Below, in pieces: positions 17,171-27,160 of a DNA stretch of 64,000 bases. The DNA is from Pinirhizobacter soli. Lineage in GTDB: Bacteria > Pseudomonadota > Gammaproteobacteria > Xanthomonadales > Rhodanobacteraceae. The stretch is from contig NZ_JADZLQ010000003.1 of the NCBI RefSeq assembly GCF_015905305.1, forward strand, positions 372,001 through 436,000. Direction: 5' to 3'. The position numbers and the translations under genes are program-made. Positions within the stretch are counted from its first letter, which is position 1. Each line of letters opens with the position of its first letter. The notes beneath the pieces were generated by a model. The model did not search any database, had not been told where the DNA came from, and saw only the letters and a list, made by a program, of their open reading frames with translations.

Positions 17171-18643
17171 GTGTCCGTTGCTTCCTTGCCCGTCGAGCCC
17201 TTCGACCTGGTGATCTTCGGAGGTACCGGCGACCTTGCGATCCGCAAGTTGCTGCCCGCGCTCTACCACCGCTACATCGACGGCCAGATCCGTCCGGAAA
17301 GCCGCATCGTGGGCGTGGCCCGCGAGGCGCTGGACGACAACGGCTACCGCGCCCAGGTGCGCGCGGCGGTTGAAGCCGCGGTGGATCATGTCGTGCCGGC
17401 CACGCTGGATTCGTTCCTGACCATGGTCGGCTATCGCCCGCTCGACGCCCGCAAGGCCGATGGCTGGGACGACTTCGCCGCCATGCTGGGCGCCCAGCCC
17501 GATCACGTGCGGGTGTTCTACCTCTCCACCTCGCCGGAGCTGTTCGTCGATATCTGCGAGCGCCTGGGCGGCTATGGCCTGAACGGCGACAACGCCCGCG
17601 TGGTGCTGGAAAAGCCCATCGGCCGCGACCTTGCCAGCGCCAACGTCATCAACGATGCCGTGGGCCGCTTCTTCACCGAGTCGCAGATCTATCGCATCGA
17701 TCATTACCTGGGCAAGGAAACGGTGCAGAACCTGCTGGCGCTGCGTTTCGGCAACGCCCTGTTCGAGCCGCTGTGGAATTCAGCCCACATCGACCATGTG
17801 CAGATCACCGTGGCCGAAACCCTTGGCGTGGGCCGTCGCGGCTCGTACTACGACCGTGCCGGAGCGCTGCGCGACATGGTGCAGAATCACATCCTGCAGC
17901 TGCTTTGCATGGTGGCGATGGAGCCGCCGGCTTCGCTTGCGCCCGACGCCGTGCGCGACGAAAAGCTCAAAGTGCTGCGCTCGCTGCGCCCCATCAACGA
18001 TTCCAATGCCGCCCAGTTCACCGTGCGAGGCCAGTACCGCGCCGGCGCCGCCGATGGCCAGGGCGTGCCGGGTTACCTTGAAGAACTCGGCGAAAAAGAG
18101 TCGCGTACCGAAACCTTCGTCGCCCTCAAGGCGGAGATCGGTAACTGGCGCTGGGCCGGCGTGCCGTTCTACCTGCGAACCGGCAAGCGCCTGCCGTCGC
18201 GGGTCTCTGAAATCGTGGTGACCTTCCGCGCCCTGCCGCATTCGATCTTCGATGCGTCGTCCGGTCCGCTGCTGCCTAACCGCCTGACCGTGCGCCTGCA
18301 GCCGGATGAGGGCGTGAAGCTGTGGCTCACCATCAAGCATCCGGGCCCTGGCGGCCTGCGCCTGCGCCACGTGCCGCTGGACATGACCTTCGCCAGTGCC
18401 TTCGGCGTGCAGCAGCCCGATGCCTACGAGCGCCTGCTGCTGGATGTAGTCCGCGGCAATCCCACGCTATTCATGCGCCGAGACGAAGTGGAAGCTGCAT
18501 GGAAGTGGGCCGGCCCCATCCTCGAGGCCTGGGAAGCGAGTGGCGATACGCCCAAGGCGTATACCGCCGGCACCTGGGGCCCCAGCGCCGCCGTGGCGCT
18601 GATCGAGCGCGACGGCCGTAACTGGACCGAAGACGCGCCGTAA
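17171..18643 (+). CDS. zwf: glucose-6-phosphate 1-dehydrogenase
   Basis: The product is 490 aa, normal length. The N-terminus has the NADP-binding FGGTGDLAIRKLLPALY, and the active-site motif is YRIDHYLGKETVQNLL with its catalytic histidine and lysine. It oxidises glucose-6-phosphate to 6-phosphogluconolactone. It starts a forward cluster with pgl, edd and eda, the whole Entner-Doudoroff entry route. GTG at 17171 is used as start, next to a GAGGTG-like site. Confidence 0.96.
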   Translation: MSVASLPVEPFDLVIFGGTGDLAIRKLLPALYHRYIDGQIRPESRIVGVAREALDDNGYRAQVRAAVEAAVDHVVPATLDSFLTMVGYRPLDARKADGWDDFAAMLGAQPDHVRVFYLSTSPELFVDICERLGGYGLNGDNARVVLEKPIGRDLASANVINDAVGRFFTESQIYRIDHYLGKETVQNLLALRFGNALFEPLWNSAHIDHVQITVAETLGVGRRGSYYDRAGALRDMVQNHILQLLCMVAMEPPASLAPDAVRDEKLKVLRSLRPINDSNAAQFTVRGQYRAGAADGQGVPGYLEELGEKESRTETFVALKAEIGNWRWAGVPFYLRTGKRLPSRVSEIVVTFRALPHSIFDASSGPLLPNRLTVRLQPDEGVKLWLTIKHPGPGGLRLRHVPLDMTFASAFGVQQPDAYERLLLDVVRGNPTLFMRRDEVEAAWKWAGPILEAWEASGDTPKAYTAGTWGPSAAVALIERDGRNWTEDAP

Positions 18644-18664
18644 CAAGAAGAACCGGAGAGCCGC

Positions 18665-19363
18665 ATGAGCAAGCCAACCGTCCACGTGCACGAATTCACC
18701 GACCGCCTCACCCTGGCCGACAAACTGGCCCACAAGGTGGAGGCCCTGCTGAAGAAGGGCATCGCCGCGCGCGGGCATGCGGTGATCGCCGTTTCCGGCG
18801 GGACCACGCCGAAGGCGTTCTTCGCGGTGCTTGCGCGCGCGCAGGTGGATTGGTCGAAGGTCACCGTTACTTTGGTAGACGAACGCTGGGTACCGGAAAC
18901 CAGCGATCGGTCCAACGCCGCCCTGTTGCGCAACTTTCTTCTGAAACAGAACGCCGAAGCCGCTACCTTCCTGCCGTTGTACAACGGCGCGAAAGACCCC
19001 GACGCGGGCTCGGTGGAACTGTCCAAGGCCATCGGCGCGCTACCCACGCCGTTCGACGTGGTGGTGTTGGGCATGGGTCCCGACGGCCACACCGCATCGT
19101 TCTTCCCTGGTGGAAATCATCTGGCGCAGGCGCTGGATCTGAAGGGCAAGGAGCCGGTGATTTCCATGACGGCCAAAGGCGCCGAAGAACCACGCATCAC
19201 CCTGACCCTGCCGCGGATCCTCGACACCGAAGCGCTGTTCCTGCACTTCGAGGGCGATGACAAGCGCAAAGTATTCGACGAAGCGCGCGACGGTGGCGAC
19301 TATCCCATCGCCGCCGTGCTTTCGCAGTCGAAGACCCCGGTCGACGTTTACTGGAGCCCGTAA
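18665..19363 (+). CDS. pgl: 6-phosphogluconolactonase
   Basis: The product is 232 aa of the DevB/PGL type, with [16 protein letters not shown], the [20 protein letters not shown] block and [16 protein letters not shown], all typical of the glucosamine-6-phosphate-isomerase-like fold. It hydrolyses the lactone made by Zwf. The AACCGGAGAG ribosome-binding site precedes the ATG, and only four bases separate its stop from edd. Confidence 0.95.
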   Translation: MSKPTVHVHEFTDRLTLADKLAHKVEALLKKGIAARGHAVIAVSGGTTPKAFFAVLARAQVDWSKVTVTLVDERWVPETSDRSNAALLRNFLLKQNAEAATFLPLYNGAKDPDAGSVELSKAIGALPTPFDVVVLGMGPDGHTASFFPGGNHLAQALDLKGKEPVISMTAKGAEEPRITLTLPRILDTEALFLHFEGDDKRKVFDEARDGGDYPIAAVLSQSKTPVDVYWSP

Positions 19364-19367
19364 CACC

Positions 19368-21182
19368 ATGAGTCTTCACCCGACGGTCGCGGCCGTCACT
19401 GCACGGCTTGTCGAGCGCAGCCGCCCGGGTCGCGATGCCTACCTATCGCGCGTGGACGCTGCCAAAGGCGACGGCACGCAGCGGCGCCATCTTTCCTGCG
19501 GCAACCTTGCCCACGGCTTCGCCGCCTGCGGCCCGGAAGACAAGGCCGCGCTGCGCGACGGCCCCGCGGCGAACATCGCCATCATCAATTCCTATAACGA
19601 CATGCTCTCGGCCCACCAGCCGTACGAGCGCTATCCCTACCTGATCCGACATCTGGCTCGCGAGCATGGCGCCACGGCGCAGGTGGCCGGCGGCGTGCCG
19701 GCGATGTGCGACGGTGTCACCCAGGGCCAGCCCGGCATGGAGATGTCGCTGTTCTCGCGCGACCTGATCGCCATGGCCACCGCGGTGTCGCTATCGCACG
19801 ACATGTTCGACGGCGCCATGTACCTGGGGATCTGCGACAAGATCGTGCCGGGCCTGCTGATCGGCGCGTTGAGTTTCGGCCAGCTGCCGGCGATCTTCAT
19901 CCCGTCGGGCCCGATGCCCAGCGGTATCTCCAACGAAGAAAAATCCAAGGTGCGCCAGGCCTACGCCGAAGGCAAGGCGAATCGCGCGGAATTGCTCGAA
20001 GCCGAAGCGCGTTCGTATCACTCGGCCGGCACCTGCACCTTCTACGGCACGGCCAACTCCAACCAGATGCTGATGGAGATCATGGGCCTGCACCTGCCAG
20101 GTTCCAGCTTCGTGCTGCCGGACACGCCGCTGCGCGATGCGCTTACCGCGGAAGCGGTCAAGCGCATGCTGCAGATCACCGTGCTGGGTAGTGAATACAC
20201 GCCGGTCGGCCGCATGATCGACGAGCGATCGATCGTCAATGGCGTGATCGGCCTGCACGCCACCGGCGGTTCCACCAACCACCTGCTGCACCTGGTGGCC
20301 ATCGCGCGCGCCGCGGGCATCGACTTACGCTGGGACGACTTCGACGCGCTTTCTGGCGTGATTCCACTGCTGGCGCGCGTGTACCCTAATGGCTACGCCG
20401 ACGTGAATCACTTCCACGATGCCGGCGGCATGACCTTCCTGATCGACCAGTTGCTAGACGCCGGCCTGCTGCACGGCGATGTGCGCACGGTGGCGGGGCA
20501 GGGCATGGATGCGTATCGCCAGGTGCCGGGCATCGACGCGCATGGCAATCTTGAATATCGCCCTGTGTCGAAGGAAAGCGGCAACCGTGGCGTGTTGCGC
20601 GCGGCGTCCGAACCTTTCCGCGCCGATGGCGGCCTGCGCATGCTCTCGGGCAATGTCGGCAAGGCGGTGATCAAGATTTCCTCGGTACCTGAAGACCGCA
20701 TGGTGATCGAAGCCCCGGCCGTGGTGTTCGACCACCAGAACGACATCAAGGCCGCCTTCGAACGCGGCGAGTTGAATCGCGATTTCATTGCCGTGGTTCG
20801 CTTCCAGGGTCCGCGCGCCAACGGCATGCCGGAGCTGCACAAGCTCACGCCCACGTTAAGCGTGTTGCAGGACCGCGGCCATCGCGTGGCCTTGCTTACC
20901 GACGGCCGCATGTCTGGTGCGTCCGGCCGGGTGCCGGCGGCGATCCACGTGACACCGGAAGCCGAAGCCGGCGGCCCGATCGGCAAGATCCGCGACGGCG
21001 ACATGGTGCGCCTGGATGCCCATGCCGGCACGGTCCAGGTGCTGGTGGCCGAGGATGAATGGTCGCAACGCGTATGCGCCACGGCCGACCTTGCCGGCAA
21101 CCAGTTCGGCATGGGGCGCGAGCTCTTCGCCATCTTCCGCAATGCTGCCAACACCGCCGATGCCGGTGCCGGCGTCTTCTAA
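19368..21182 (+). CDS. edd: phosphogluconate dehydratase
   Basis: The product is 604 aa of the IlvD/Edd family. Motifs include [19 protein letters not shown] (a 4Fe-4S ligand region), [35 protein letters not shown] and [20 protein letters not shown]. It converts 6-phosphogluconate to KDPG. I chose the ATG at 19368: the longer frame would read 111 bp into pgl and adds no family sequence. Confidence 0.96.
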   Translation: MSLHPTVAAVTARLVERSRPGRDAYLSRVDAAKGDGTQRRHLSCGNLAHGFAACGPEDKAALRDGPAANIAIINSYNDMLSAHQPYERYPYLIRHLAREHGATAQVAGGVPAMCDGVTQGQPGMEMSLFSRDLIAMATAVSLSHDMFDGAMYLGICDKIVPGLLIGALSFGQLPAIFIPSGPMPSGISNEEKSKVRQAYAEGKANRAELLEAEARSYHSAGTCTFYGTANSNQMLMEIMGLHLPGSSFVLPDTPLRDALTAEAVKRMLQITVLGSEYTPVGRMIDERSIVNGVIGLHATGGSTNHLLHLVAIARAAGIDLRWDDFDALSGVIPLLARVYPNGYADVNHFHDAGGMTFLIDQLLDAGLLHGDVRTVAGQGMDAYRQVPGIDAHGNLEYRPVSKESGNRGVLRAASEPFRADGGLRMLSGNVGKAVIKISSVPEDRMVIEAPAVVFDHQNDIKAAFERGELNRDFIAVVRFQGPRANGMPELHKLTPTLSVLQDRGHRVALLTDGRMSGASGRVPAAIHVTPEAEAGGPIGKIRDGDMVRLDAHAGTVQVLVAEDEWSQRVCATADLAGNQFGMGRELFAIFRNAANTADAGAGVF

Positions 21183-21200
21183 TACAGACACAGGTTTCCC

Positions 21201-21842
21201 ATGAGTAACGATGCCAAGCAGCAACTCGTCGAGCGCACCCTGCGCCTGGCGCCTGTGGTCCCGGTGGTGATCATCGACGATGCCGCTGCCGCCGTGGGCA
21301 TGGCTCGTGCGCTGGTGGCCGGCGGTATTCCTGCTATCGAGGTCACCTTGCGCACGCCTGCAGCGCTCGACGCCGTGCGCGCGATCGCGGCGGAAGTAGA
21401 GGGCGCCGTGGTGGGTGTCGGTACGGTGCTTACCGCGAAAGATCTGGAAAACGCCTTCAAGGCTGGCGCGAAGTTCGCCGTGTCGCCGGGCAGTGCGCCG
21501 CGTTTGCTTGATGCCGCCGACGATTCGGAACTGGCGTTGCTTCCGGGTGCGGCCACCTCCAGCGAGGCCATGGAATTGCTCGAGCGCGGTTACCGTTTCC
21601 AAAAATTCTTCCCGGCAGTACCGGCAGGCGGCCCCAAGTTGATCGGCGCGTGGGCCAGCCCGTTGCCGCAGATCACCTTTTGCCCCACGGGCGGGATCAG
21701 CCTCTCGAACGCGAAGGATTTCCTGGTGCTTCCGAACGTCGCCTGCGTGGGCGGTTCGTGGCTTACGCCGGCCAATCTGCTGCAGACGCGCGACTTCGCC
21801 GCCATCGAGGCATTGGCTCGCGAGGCGGCGTCACTGCGTTGA
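21201..21842 (+). CDS. eda: 2-dehydro-3-deoxy-6-phosphogluconate (KDPG) aldolase
   Basis: The product is 213 aa, a class I aldolase barrel. VTLRTPAALDAVRAI, GVGTVLTAKDLENAFKAGAK, the Schiff-base lysine in RFQKFFPAVPAGG and the phosphate-binding CPTGGIS are all present. It splits KDPG into pyruvate and glyceraldehyde-3-phosphate, completing the Entner-Doudoroff route with edd. Its stop codon overlaps the likely TTG start of the next gene. Confidence 0.96.
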   Translation: MSNDAKQQLVERTLRLAPVVPVVIIDDAAAAVGMARALVAGGIPAIEVTLRTPAALDAVRAIAAEVEGAVVGVGTVLTAKDLENAFKAGAKFAVSPGSAPRLLDAADDSELALLPGAATSSEAMELLERGYRFQKFFPAVPAGGPKLIGAWASPLPQITFCPTGGISLSNAKDFLVLPNVACVGGSWLTPANLLQTRDFAAIEALAREAASLR

Positions 21843-22675
21843 TCTGGATCATCTTAAGCGTCTGCTGCAGCGTGCTTGTATCGGTGCTGCTGCGATTGGC
21901 CCGTGGCTGGAGCGTGGATGCCAAGCAGGCGATCGCCTTCAATTACCTATCTGCGGGTTTGCTCACCTGGTTGTTGCTCAGGCCCGCGATGCCATCGGTG
22001 CAGCAGCCGGCATCGGTGTATGTCGCCTTCGTCGGCCTTGGCGTGCTGTTGCCCGCGGTGTTCGTGGCGTTGGCGCGCTCGGTGACCACGGCTGGCATCG
22101 TGCGTAGCGAGATCGCCCAGCGCCTATCGTTGGTGGTGTCGCTCACCGCTGCAGCCGTGTTGTTCGGTGACGTGCCGACGGCGGCCAAGGCTGGCGGCAT
22201 GGCATTGGGATTGATCGCCGTGGTGCTGGCGATCGCCGGGCGCCGTGATGGCAGCCCGCGCGGTGCATCGCATTGGCCGTGGCTGGTGTTCGTGGGCTTC
22301 GGCGTGATCGACGTGCTGCTGAAGTTCGTGGCGCAGAGCGGTACCTCGTTTCCGGCGGTGCTGCTGTCGGCGTTCGTGCTGGCGCTGATGTTGTCGCTCA
22401 TTGCCTTGCTGGCGAGCCAGACCACCTTCACTTTGCGCAATTTCGGCGCGGGCCTGGTGCTGGGCGCGGCCAACTTCGCCAACATCTACTGCTACATCCG
22501 CGGTCACCAGGCGCTGGCAGCGCATCCCTCGTTGGTGTTCTCGACCGTCAATATCGGGGTGGTGGTGCTTGGCGCGCTGGTGGGTATCGTCGCGTTTGGC
22601 GAGCGGCCGGGGCCCATGCGTATGACAGGGTTGGCGCTCGCCCTGGTCGCCATCGTGGCGATCAGCCTGGCCTGA
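21839..22675 (+). CDS. DMT-family (EamA-like) permease
   Basis: About 278 aa, almost wholly hydrophobic, with an estimated ten helices in two EamA-like halves. The frame runs back into eda, but membrane sequence begins only at LIWIILSVCC; a TTG at 21839 overlaps the eda stop by four bases and would allow translational coupling. Substrates of this family range from metabolites to drugs. Its place at the end of the edd-eda row hints at sugar-acid or metabolite movement, which is inference. Confidence 0.75.
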   Translation: MIWIILSVCCSVLVSVLLRLARGWSVDAKQAIAFNYLSAGLLTWLLLRPAMPSVQQPASVYVAFVGLGVLLPAVFVALARSVTTAGIVRSEIAQRLSLVVSLTAAAVLFGDVPTAAKAGGMALGLIAVVLAIAGRRDGSPRGASHWPWLVFVGFGVIDVLLKFVAQSGTSFPAVLLSAFVLALMLSLIALLASQTTFTLRNFGAGLVLGAANFANIYCYIRGHQALAAHPSLVFSTVNIGVVVLGALVGIVAFGERPGPMRMTGLALALVAIVAISLA

Positions 22676-22764
22676 TAGCACTTTCGAAGCCCAATGGCGT
22701 AGGGCTAACCCTGGCGACCGGGTGCCGCAGGCACTCTCCTGCGACGAAGGGCTCAAGAGAGCGT

Positions 22765-23202
22765 ATGGTGGGGGTCTACGTCCCAAAAATTGGGCAGGTC
22801 ATTCCTGTGGCTGGTCTAGAGAGTGATCGCATCGTTGAGGCGCTCGGACGGCGGGCAGGCAAAGAACCCGGCGTTGCCGATGTCGCCCAAGCCATCGTTT
22901 CCATCTGGAACGAGATCGACACCAGCCTGGGCCCCATCCTCGGGTCGAGGGGCGTCGCTATGCTTTACAAACGGAGCCTGATCCTCACCGGCGCGGCCCA
23001 TGAATGGCTACCCCGCGTGACCGAGGCTCTGCCCACGGCACTGGATCTGGCTCCGCTGGAAGCCGCATTGATGCAGCAAGGCAACACGGTCGCCCTCCAT
23101 GGCGGCAGCGCACTTTTTCGCACGTTCTACGAGCTGCTATCGAGCTTGGTCGGCCCCTCGTTGACGGAGCGACTGCTCCGTCCGATCTGGGACAACAGCT
23201 AA
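22765..23202 (+). CDS. hypothetical protein upstream of KaiC-like gene, 145 aa
   Basis: The ATG at 22765 follows CAAGAGAGCG, a fair ribosome-binding site. The protein is soluble and helical, with LGSRGVAMLYKRSLILTGAA in the middle and a C-terminus GPSLTERLLRPIWDNS. I do not recognise a named domain. It sits 26 bp before the KaiC-like gene and ahead of a histidine kinase, so it is probably part of that signalling module, perhaps an input or adaptor protein. Confidence 0.7.
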   Translation: MVGVYVPKIGQVIPVAGLESDRIVEALGRRAGKEPGVADVAQAIVSIWNEIDTSLGPILGSRGVAMLYKRSLILTGAAHEWLPRVTEALPTALDLAPLEAALMQQGNTVALHGGSALFRTFYELLSSLVGPSLTERLLRPIWDNS

Positions 23203-23228
23203 ACCGGTTCATGCAGGACACATCCTCA

Positions 23229-24722
23229 ATGAGCACCCGATCGACAATCACTCGCCTGGCTACTGGCGTCCCGGGACTGGACGAGGTGCTGGGCGGTGGA
23301 CTGCCCGAATTTTCGTTCAATCTCATCGCGGGCCCCCCGGGGTGTGGCAAGACCACGCTCGCGCACCAGATCATGTTCTCGCTGGCCAAACCGGAGCGGC
23401 CGACCCTCTATTTCACGGTACTCGGCGAACCACCGCTGAAGATGTTGCGCTACCAGCAACAGTTCGCTTTCTTCGATGCGGAACTGGTCAACGGTTCGAT
23501 CCATTTCATCAACCTGACCGAAGAAACGCTTGCGGGTGACCTGGACCAGGTGCTCCAGCGGATCGTTGTCGAGGTCGAAAAGCACAATCCAGCAATCATC
23601 TTCGTCGACTCGTTCCGCTCGGTCGTCCTGGCGAACAATGCGGGCGGCAACGAGCACAACAGCCTGCAGCAGTTTGTGCAGAAATTGGGCATGGTGATGA
23701 CCAGCTGGCAGGCCACCACCTTCCTGATCGGCGAATACTTCACCGAAACCGATGCCAATCCCGTCTTCACCGTGGCCGACGGCCTGATCTGGCTTCGCCA
23801 GAGCGTCCAGCGCAATTCGATGGTCCGCAAGATCGAAATCATGAAAATGCGTGGCCAGCCGACTCTGCCTGGCCTGCATACCTTCCGGATCAATAACAAC
23901 GGGATCAAGGTGTTCGCACCGGCCCGGGTGTTGGCCCCCGCATCCCCCAAAGCTGCGACGGGCGCCCCGGGTTCCCGCTTGGGCACCGGCGTGCCGAAAC
24001 TCGATGCAATGCTGGGTGGCGGCCTACCCCGGGGCTATTCGTTATTGGTGGCCGGGCCCTCCGGATCGGGCAAGAGCATCCTGGCCGCGGCCTTCCTGGT
24101 GGAAGGAGCCCGCAACGGCGAAACCGGCGTCGTCGCGGCTTTCGAGCAGATTCCCAACCGCGAGCGGTCCCCGCTGCTGGCGGGATTGATCGATCAGGGG
24201 AAGGTGGGCCTCGTCGACACCCAGGCCCCCGACCTTTCGATCGACGAAATCGTCCTGCTTCTGCTTACCGAGGTCCGGCGCCTGGGTGCGACGCGCGTGG
24301 TCATCGATTCCCTTTCGGGTTTTGAACTGGCCCTGGCGCCAACCTTCCGACCCGACTTCCGGGAATCGTTGTCGCGCATGGTCTCCGCGCTCGCTGCCGA
24401 GGGCGTCACCGTGCTGATGACTTCCGAACTGGAGGACCGCTACACCGACCTGCGCTTCAGCCCCTACGGCACGGCCTTCATGACCGATGCGATCGTCGTG
24501 CAGCGTTACATTGAGGTTGAGAGCCGGCTTCTGCGCGTCATGGCCGTGGTCAAGGTGCGCGCCAGCGCGCACTCGAACGAGTTATGCGCCTACGAGATCA
24601 ACGAGGACGGCATCCACATTGGCACCATGCTTCCGGAACAGGAAGGGTTACTGGGTGGCCGACCCACACGAAAGTCACTTCCAAGCTCCAGCTCCATCCA
24701 CGGCAACCACACTCATGAATGA
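23229..24722 (+). CDS. KaiC-like tandem RecA-fold ATPase
   Basis: This 497-aa protein has two KaiC/RadA-type domains. The first has Walker A GPPGCGKTT near residue 36 and a Walker-B-like AIIFVDSFRS; the second has GPSGSGKSI near 277 and TRVVIDSLSG. No sign of the Ser/Thr phosphorylation pair of cyanobacterial KaiC was seen, and no kaiA or kaiB is nearby. Together with the following kinase it suggests a KaiC-like signalling system, not a proven clock. ATG 23211 is an alternative start six residues earlier. Confidence 0.85.
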   Translation: MSTRSTITRLATGVPGLDEVLGGGLPEFSFNLIAGPPGCGKTTLAHQIMFSLAKPERPTLYFTVLGEPPLKMLRYQQQFAFFDAELVNGSIHFINLTEETLAGDLDQVLQRIVVEVEKHNPAIIFVDSFRSVVLANNAGGNEHNSLQQFVQKLGMVMTSWQATTFLIGEYFTETDANPVFTVADGLIWLRQSVQRNSMVRKIEIMKMRGQPTLPGLHTFRINNNGIKVFAPARVLAPASPKAATGAPGSRLGTGVPKLDAMLGGGLPRGYSLLVAGPSGSGKSILAAAFLVEGARNGETGVVAAFEQIPNRERSPLLAGLIDQGKVGLVDTQAPDLSIDEIVLLLLTEVRRLGATRVVIDSLSGFELALAPTFRPDFRESLSRMVSALAAEGVTVLMTSELEDRYTDLRFSPYGTAFMTDAIVVQRYIEVESRLLRVMAVVKVRASAHSNELCAYEINEDGIHIGTMLPEQEGLLGGRPTRKSLPSSSSIHGNHTHE

Positions 24723-24743
24723 GTTGCCTCCGAAGCGTTCGCC

Positions 24744-25799
24744 ATGGTGACGAAGCGCCAGACAGAGGGCGCTGGCGTCGGCATAGCCGGCGAAGAAGCC
24801 CGTTTGGCCGAGGCAAAAGAAGCCGAGATCATCGTGGCGGAAACCCATCTGGCATTCGAAGCACGCGTCGCCCAGTTAATCGCAGCGAACGAAGCGCTGG
24901 TCCTTTCCTCGCTACGCATGCAAGACGAAGCTGACGCATCCGCAAAAGCCCTGAAAGCCCTGTCCCTGTCCATCGGAAAAGACACCGTCGAGCACGAGCG
25001 TCACTATGCGCAGTTACGCGACGCGAACGAGAGACTGGTTCTGGCCGCACTCGATGCCCACCATTTGCTCGATGCCGCGGAACTTGCCCGGATCAGGCAC
25101 GCCGACTTTCTCGCCGTGCTTTCCCACGAGTTACGCACGCCGTTGACACCGATACGCATGGCCGCGTCGATGATCGATGAAACGCGCCTGGATGACCTGC
25201 CCAGGATGAAAGCCATCATTGAGCGGCAGGTGCTGCACATCACCCGCTTGCTGGTTGACGTGCTGGAGGTCTCGCGCGTCGGTGTCGGCAAGTTGCGTTT
25301 AACCAGAAAGATGCTGAATATCGCCGAGATCCTTGCGCAAGCCGTCGAAACGTGTGTGCCGGCCATGGATGCGCGTAATCAGCGTCTTCACTCGAAACTG
25401 CCACCGGCGCCCGTGATGATCCATGGCGACCCGGTGCGCCTTGCCCAGGTCTTCGTCAACCTGCTCGACAACGCCTCTAAATACACACCCCAAGGCGGCG
25501 AGATCGAACTGGCCATGGCTGAGACTGGCAACGCGTTGATCATTACGGTGATTGATAGCGGCATCGGCATGACGACGGACACCTTGGCCACCATGTTCGA
25601 TCCGTTCGTGCAAGATCCACAGGCCGTCGCGTTCAATAGTGATGGTTTGGGTATCGGATTGACGGTCGTTCGCGAGCTGGTGGAGGCGCATGGCGGCAAT
25701 GTCATTGCCACGAGCGAAGGCATCGGAGCGGGTAGTCAGTTCACCGTCTCACTCCCGCTCGGCGAAGGCTTGCAGAGCACAGGTTTAGCCCAACAGTAG
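24744..25799 (+). CDS. cytosolic sensor histidine kinase
   Basis: The product is 351 aa without membrane helices. Residues 1-110 are a charged coiled coil, the HisKA box is FLAVLSHELRTP with the phospho-acceptor histidine near residue 128, and the HATPase part shows N (LLDNASKYTP), G1 (DSGIGM) and G2 (GLGIGL) boxes. No response regulator is adjacent. The coiled coil probably senses the state of the KaiC-like protein encoded 21 bp upstream. Confidence 0.88.
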   Translation: MVTKRQTEGAGVGIAGEEARLAEAKEAEIIVAETHLAFEARVAQLIAANEALVLSSLRMQDEADASAKALKALSLSIGKDTVEHERHYAQLRDANERLVLAALDAHHLLDAAELARIRHADFLAVLSHELRTPLTPIRMAASMIDETRLDDLPRMKAIIERQVLHITRLLVDVLEVSRVGVGKLRLTRKMLNIAEILAQAVETCVPAMDARNQRLHSKLPPAPVMIHGDPVRLAQVFVNLLDNASKYTPQGGEIELAMAETGNALIITVIDSGIGMTTDTLATMFDPFVQDPQAVAFNSDGLGIGLTVVRELVEAHGGNVIATSEGIGAGSQFTVSLPLGEGLQSTGLAQQ

Positions 25800-25807
25800 G
25801 CGCTTTC

Positions 25808-26041
25808 TTGAAGATCTTCGACGTGGCACAGTTGCCGGAATCCAATGGCGGTTGGCTGGTTCGCGACGCCCAAGGACTTCCAACCCTACATTCCTCCCGC
25901 CTTATAGCCGTGGCGTTCGCCTCCGGGCAAGCTCGCGCGACCTGCATTGTGTGCGCAGGCTCAGCCTTGGTCAGCCTGGAAGGTGCGGATGGCGTATGGC
26001 GGTTATTCGATGCGGACATGAAGGCAATCTTGCCCTTCTGA
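25808..26041 (+). CDS. small hypothetical protein (DUF2188-like?), 77 aa
   Basis: The frame starts with TTG at 25808 and encodes a small protein with beta-like pattern: PESNGGWLVRDAQGLPTLHS, then SLEGADGVWRLFDADM. The GGWLVRDAQG stretch recalls DUF2188-type single-sheet proteins, but the match is loose. It follows the kinase by eight bases and may be the last gene of the KaiC-like operon. Confidence 0.5.
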   Translation: MKIFDVAQLPESNGGWLVRDAQGLPTLHSSRLIAVAFASGQARATCIVCAGSALVSLEGADGVWRLFDADMKAILPF

Positions 26042-26050
26042 GCATCGGGG

Positions 26051-26962
26051 TTATTTGTTTGCTGTCGGGGTGATCGCTTCGGCGCGCTTTAACTGCGTAA
26101 GCACTGGACGCAATGGAATAGTCCAGATGCCCGGCGGCTTATTATCGAAGTAAAGCGTGGACAGGTCCGGACTCAAGTGCGCCTGGAAGCCGGAAGCGGC
26201 GATATGGACAGGCGCGCTCCAGCCGCTGGCGGTGGCGAACACGATGAAGAGGTCCGCCGTGTCGGAGGGTGCTGGCGCCCGTTCCGAGCTGAAGACCAGG
26301 AAGGACTGGTCCGGGGCCACGGCCGGATCGTAGTCTTCGGTGATGCCATCGCTGAACGGCAATGGTTGGGGCGGCTGCAGACTGCCATTGCGAAACGCGC
26401 TTTTGAAAAGCCGGAAAGCACCTGTCTTCCCGCCGGTCTGCGTGAAATAAATACTGCCGTCCTTCGCGACCGACGGATCGTAAGTGGATGAACTGCTGTT
26501 GATGATGTCGGGCAGGCGTACGGGTGTTCCCCACGCATCACCTTTCCTGTCCACGCGCCACAGGTTGCCGCCGCGCCCCGGCTGCGGCTTTCCAGCGTAG
26601 AAGCCATCCAGTAGCGCGCCGCCCGCGACTGCCGGTCGGTTTGAGACGAAGATCAGGTACGAGCCATCCGGGGCCATCGCCGGTGCGATGCTGTTGCCTA
26701 CGTTGGAGAACGGCGCCACTACGGGTTGCGACCAGGTGTCGCCCTGCTTGTGGGAAATCATAAGCTGGCGCGAGGTGCCTGCTCGCCGTGTAAACACGAC
26801 GGTGTTTCCGTCGGGGGTGAAGGCGGGCGATGCGTCGTTCTGCGGGCCCCACTGCACTTCCGCGGAGAACATCGTGGGCACGGGTGCTGGGGGCGGAGTG
26901 GTTTGCGCAAATGCGGCGCAGGGCGCCAGGACAAGAGCGACAGCCAGGCTCAGTTTCTTCAT
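26051..26962 (-). CDS. exported TolB/PD40 beta-propeller protein
   Basis: The product is 303 aa with a signal peptide (MKKLSLAVALVLAPCAAFAQ). Repeated WD40-like PD40 blades follow: DASPAFTPDGNTVVFTRR, SIAPAMAPDGSYLIFVSN, STYDPSVAKDGSIYFTQ, DYDPAVAPDQSFLVFSS. The ATG at 26962 is preferred over the upstream frame because it begins the signal peptide. It is periplasmic. Function unknown beyond ligand or protein binding. Confidence 0.8.
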   Translation of the reverse strand: MKKLSLAVALVLAPCAAFAQTTPPPAPVPTMFSAEVQWGPQNDASPAFTPDGNTVVFTRRAGTSRQLMISHKQGDTWSQPVVAPFSNVGNSIAPAMAPDGSYLIFVSNRPAVAGGALLDGFYAGKPQPGRGGNLWRVDRKGDAWGTPVRLPDIINSSSSTYDPSVAKDGSIYFTQTGGKTGAFRLFKSAFRNGSLQPPQPLPFSDGITEDYDPAVAPDQSFLVFSSERAPAPSDTADLFIVFATASGWSAPVHIAASGFQAHLSPDLSTLYFDNKPPGIWTIPLRPVLTQLKRAEAITPTANK

Positions 26963-27160
26963 ACGAGTGCCTCGATGACCGGGTGTCGCAAGCTGGCCTT
27001 GTCGTGTGCTGCGGGCAAGCGTTTTGTGACGAGCGGCTGCGGGGTCGTTATAGACGGGATCGTTTACTCGACAAGTGAGGTTTCTCCGATGGGATGTCGG
27101 AGGAAACTTTGCGACGCTTACTATATGGAGTTCGGCCGGCGTATCCGGGATCATTTGTTT

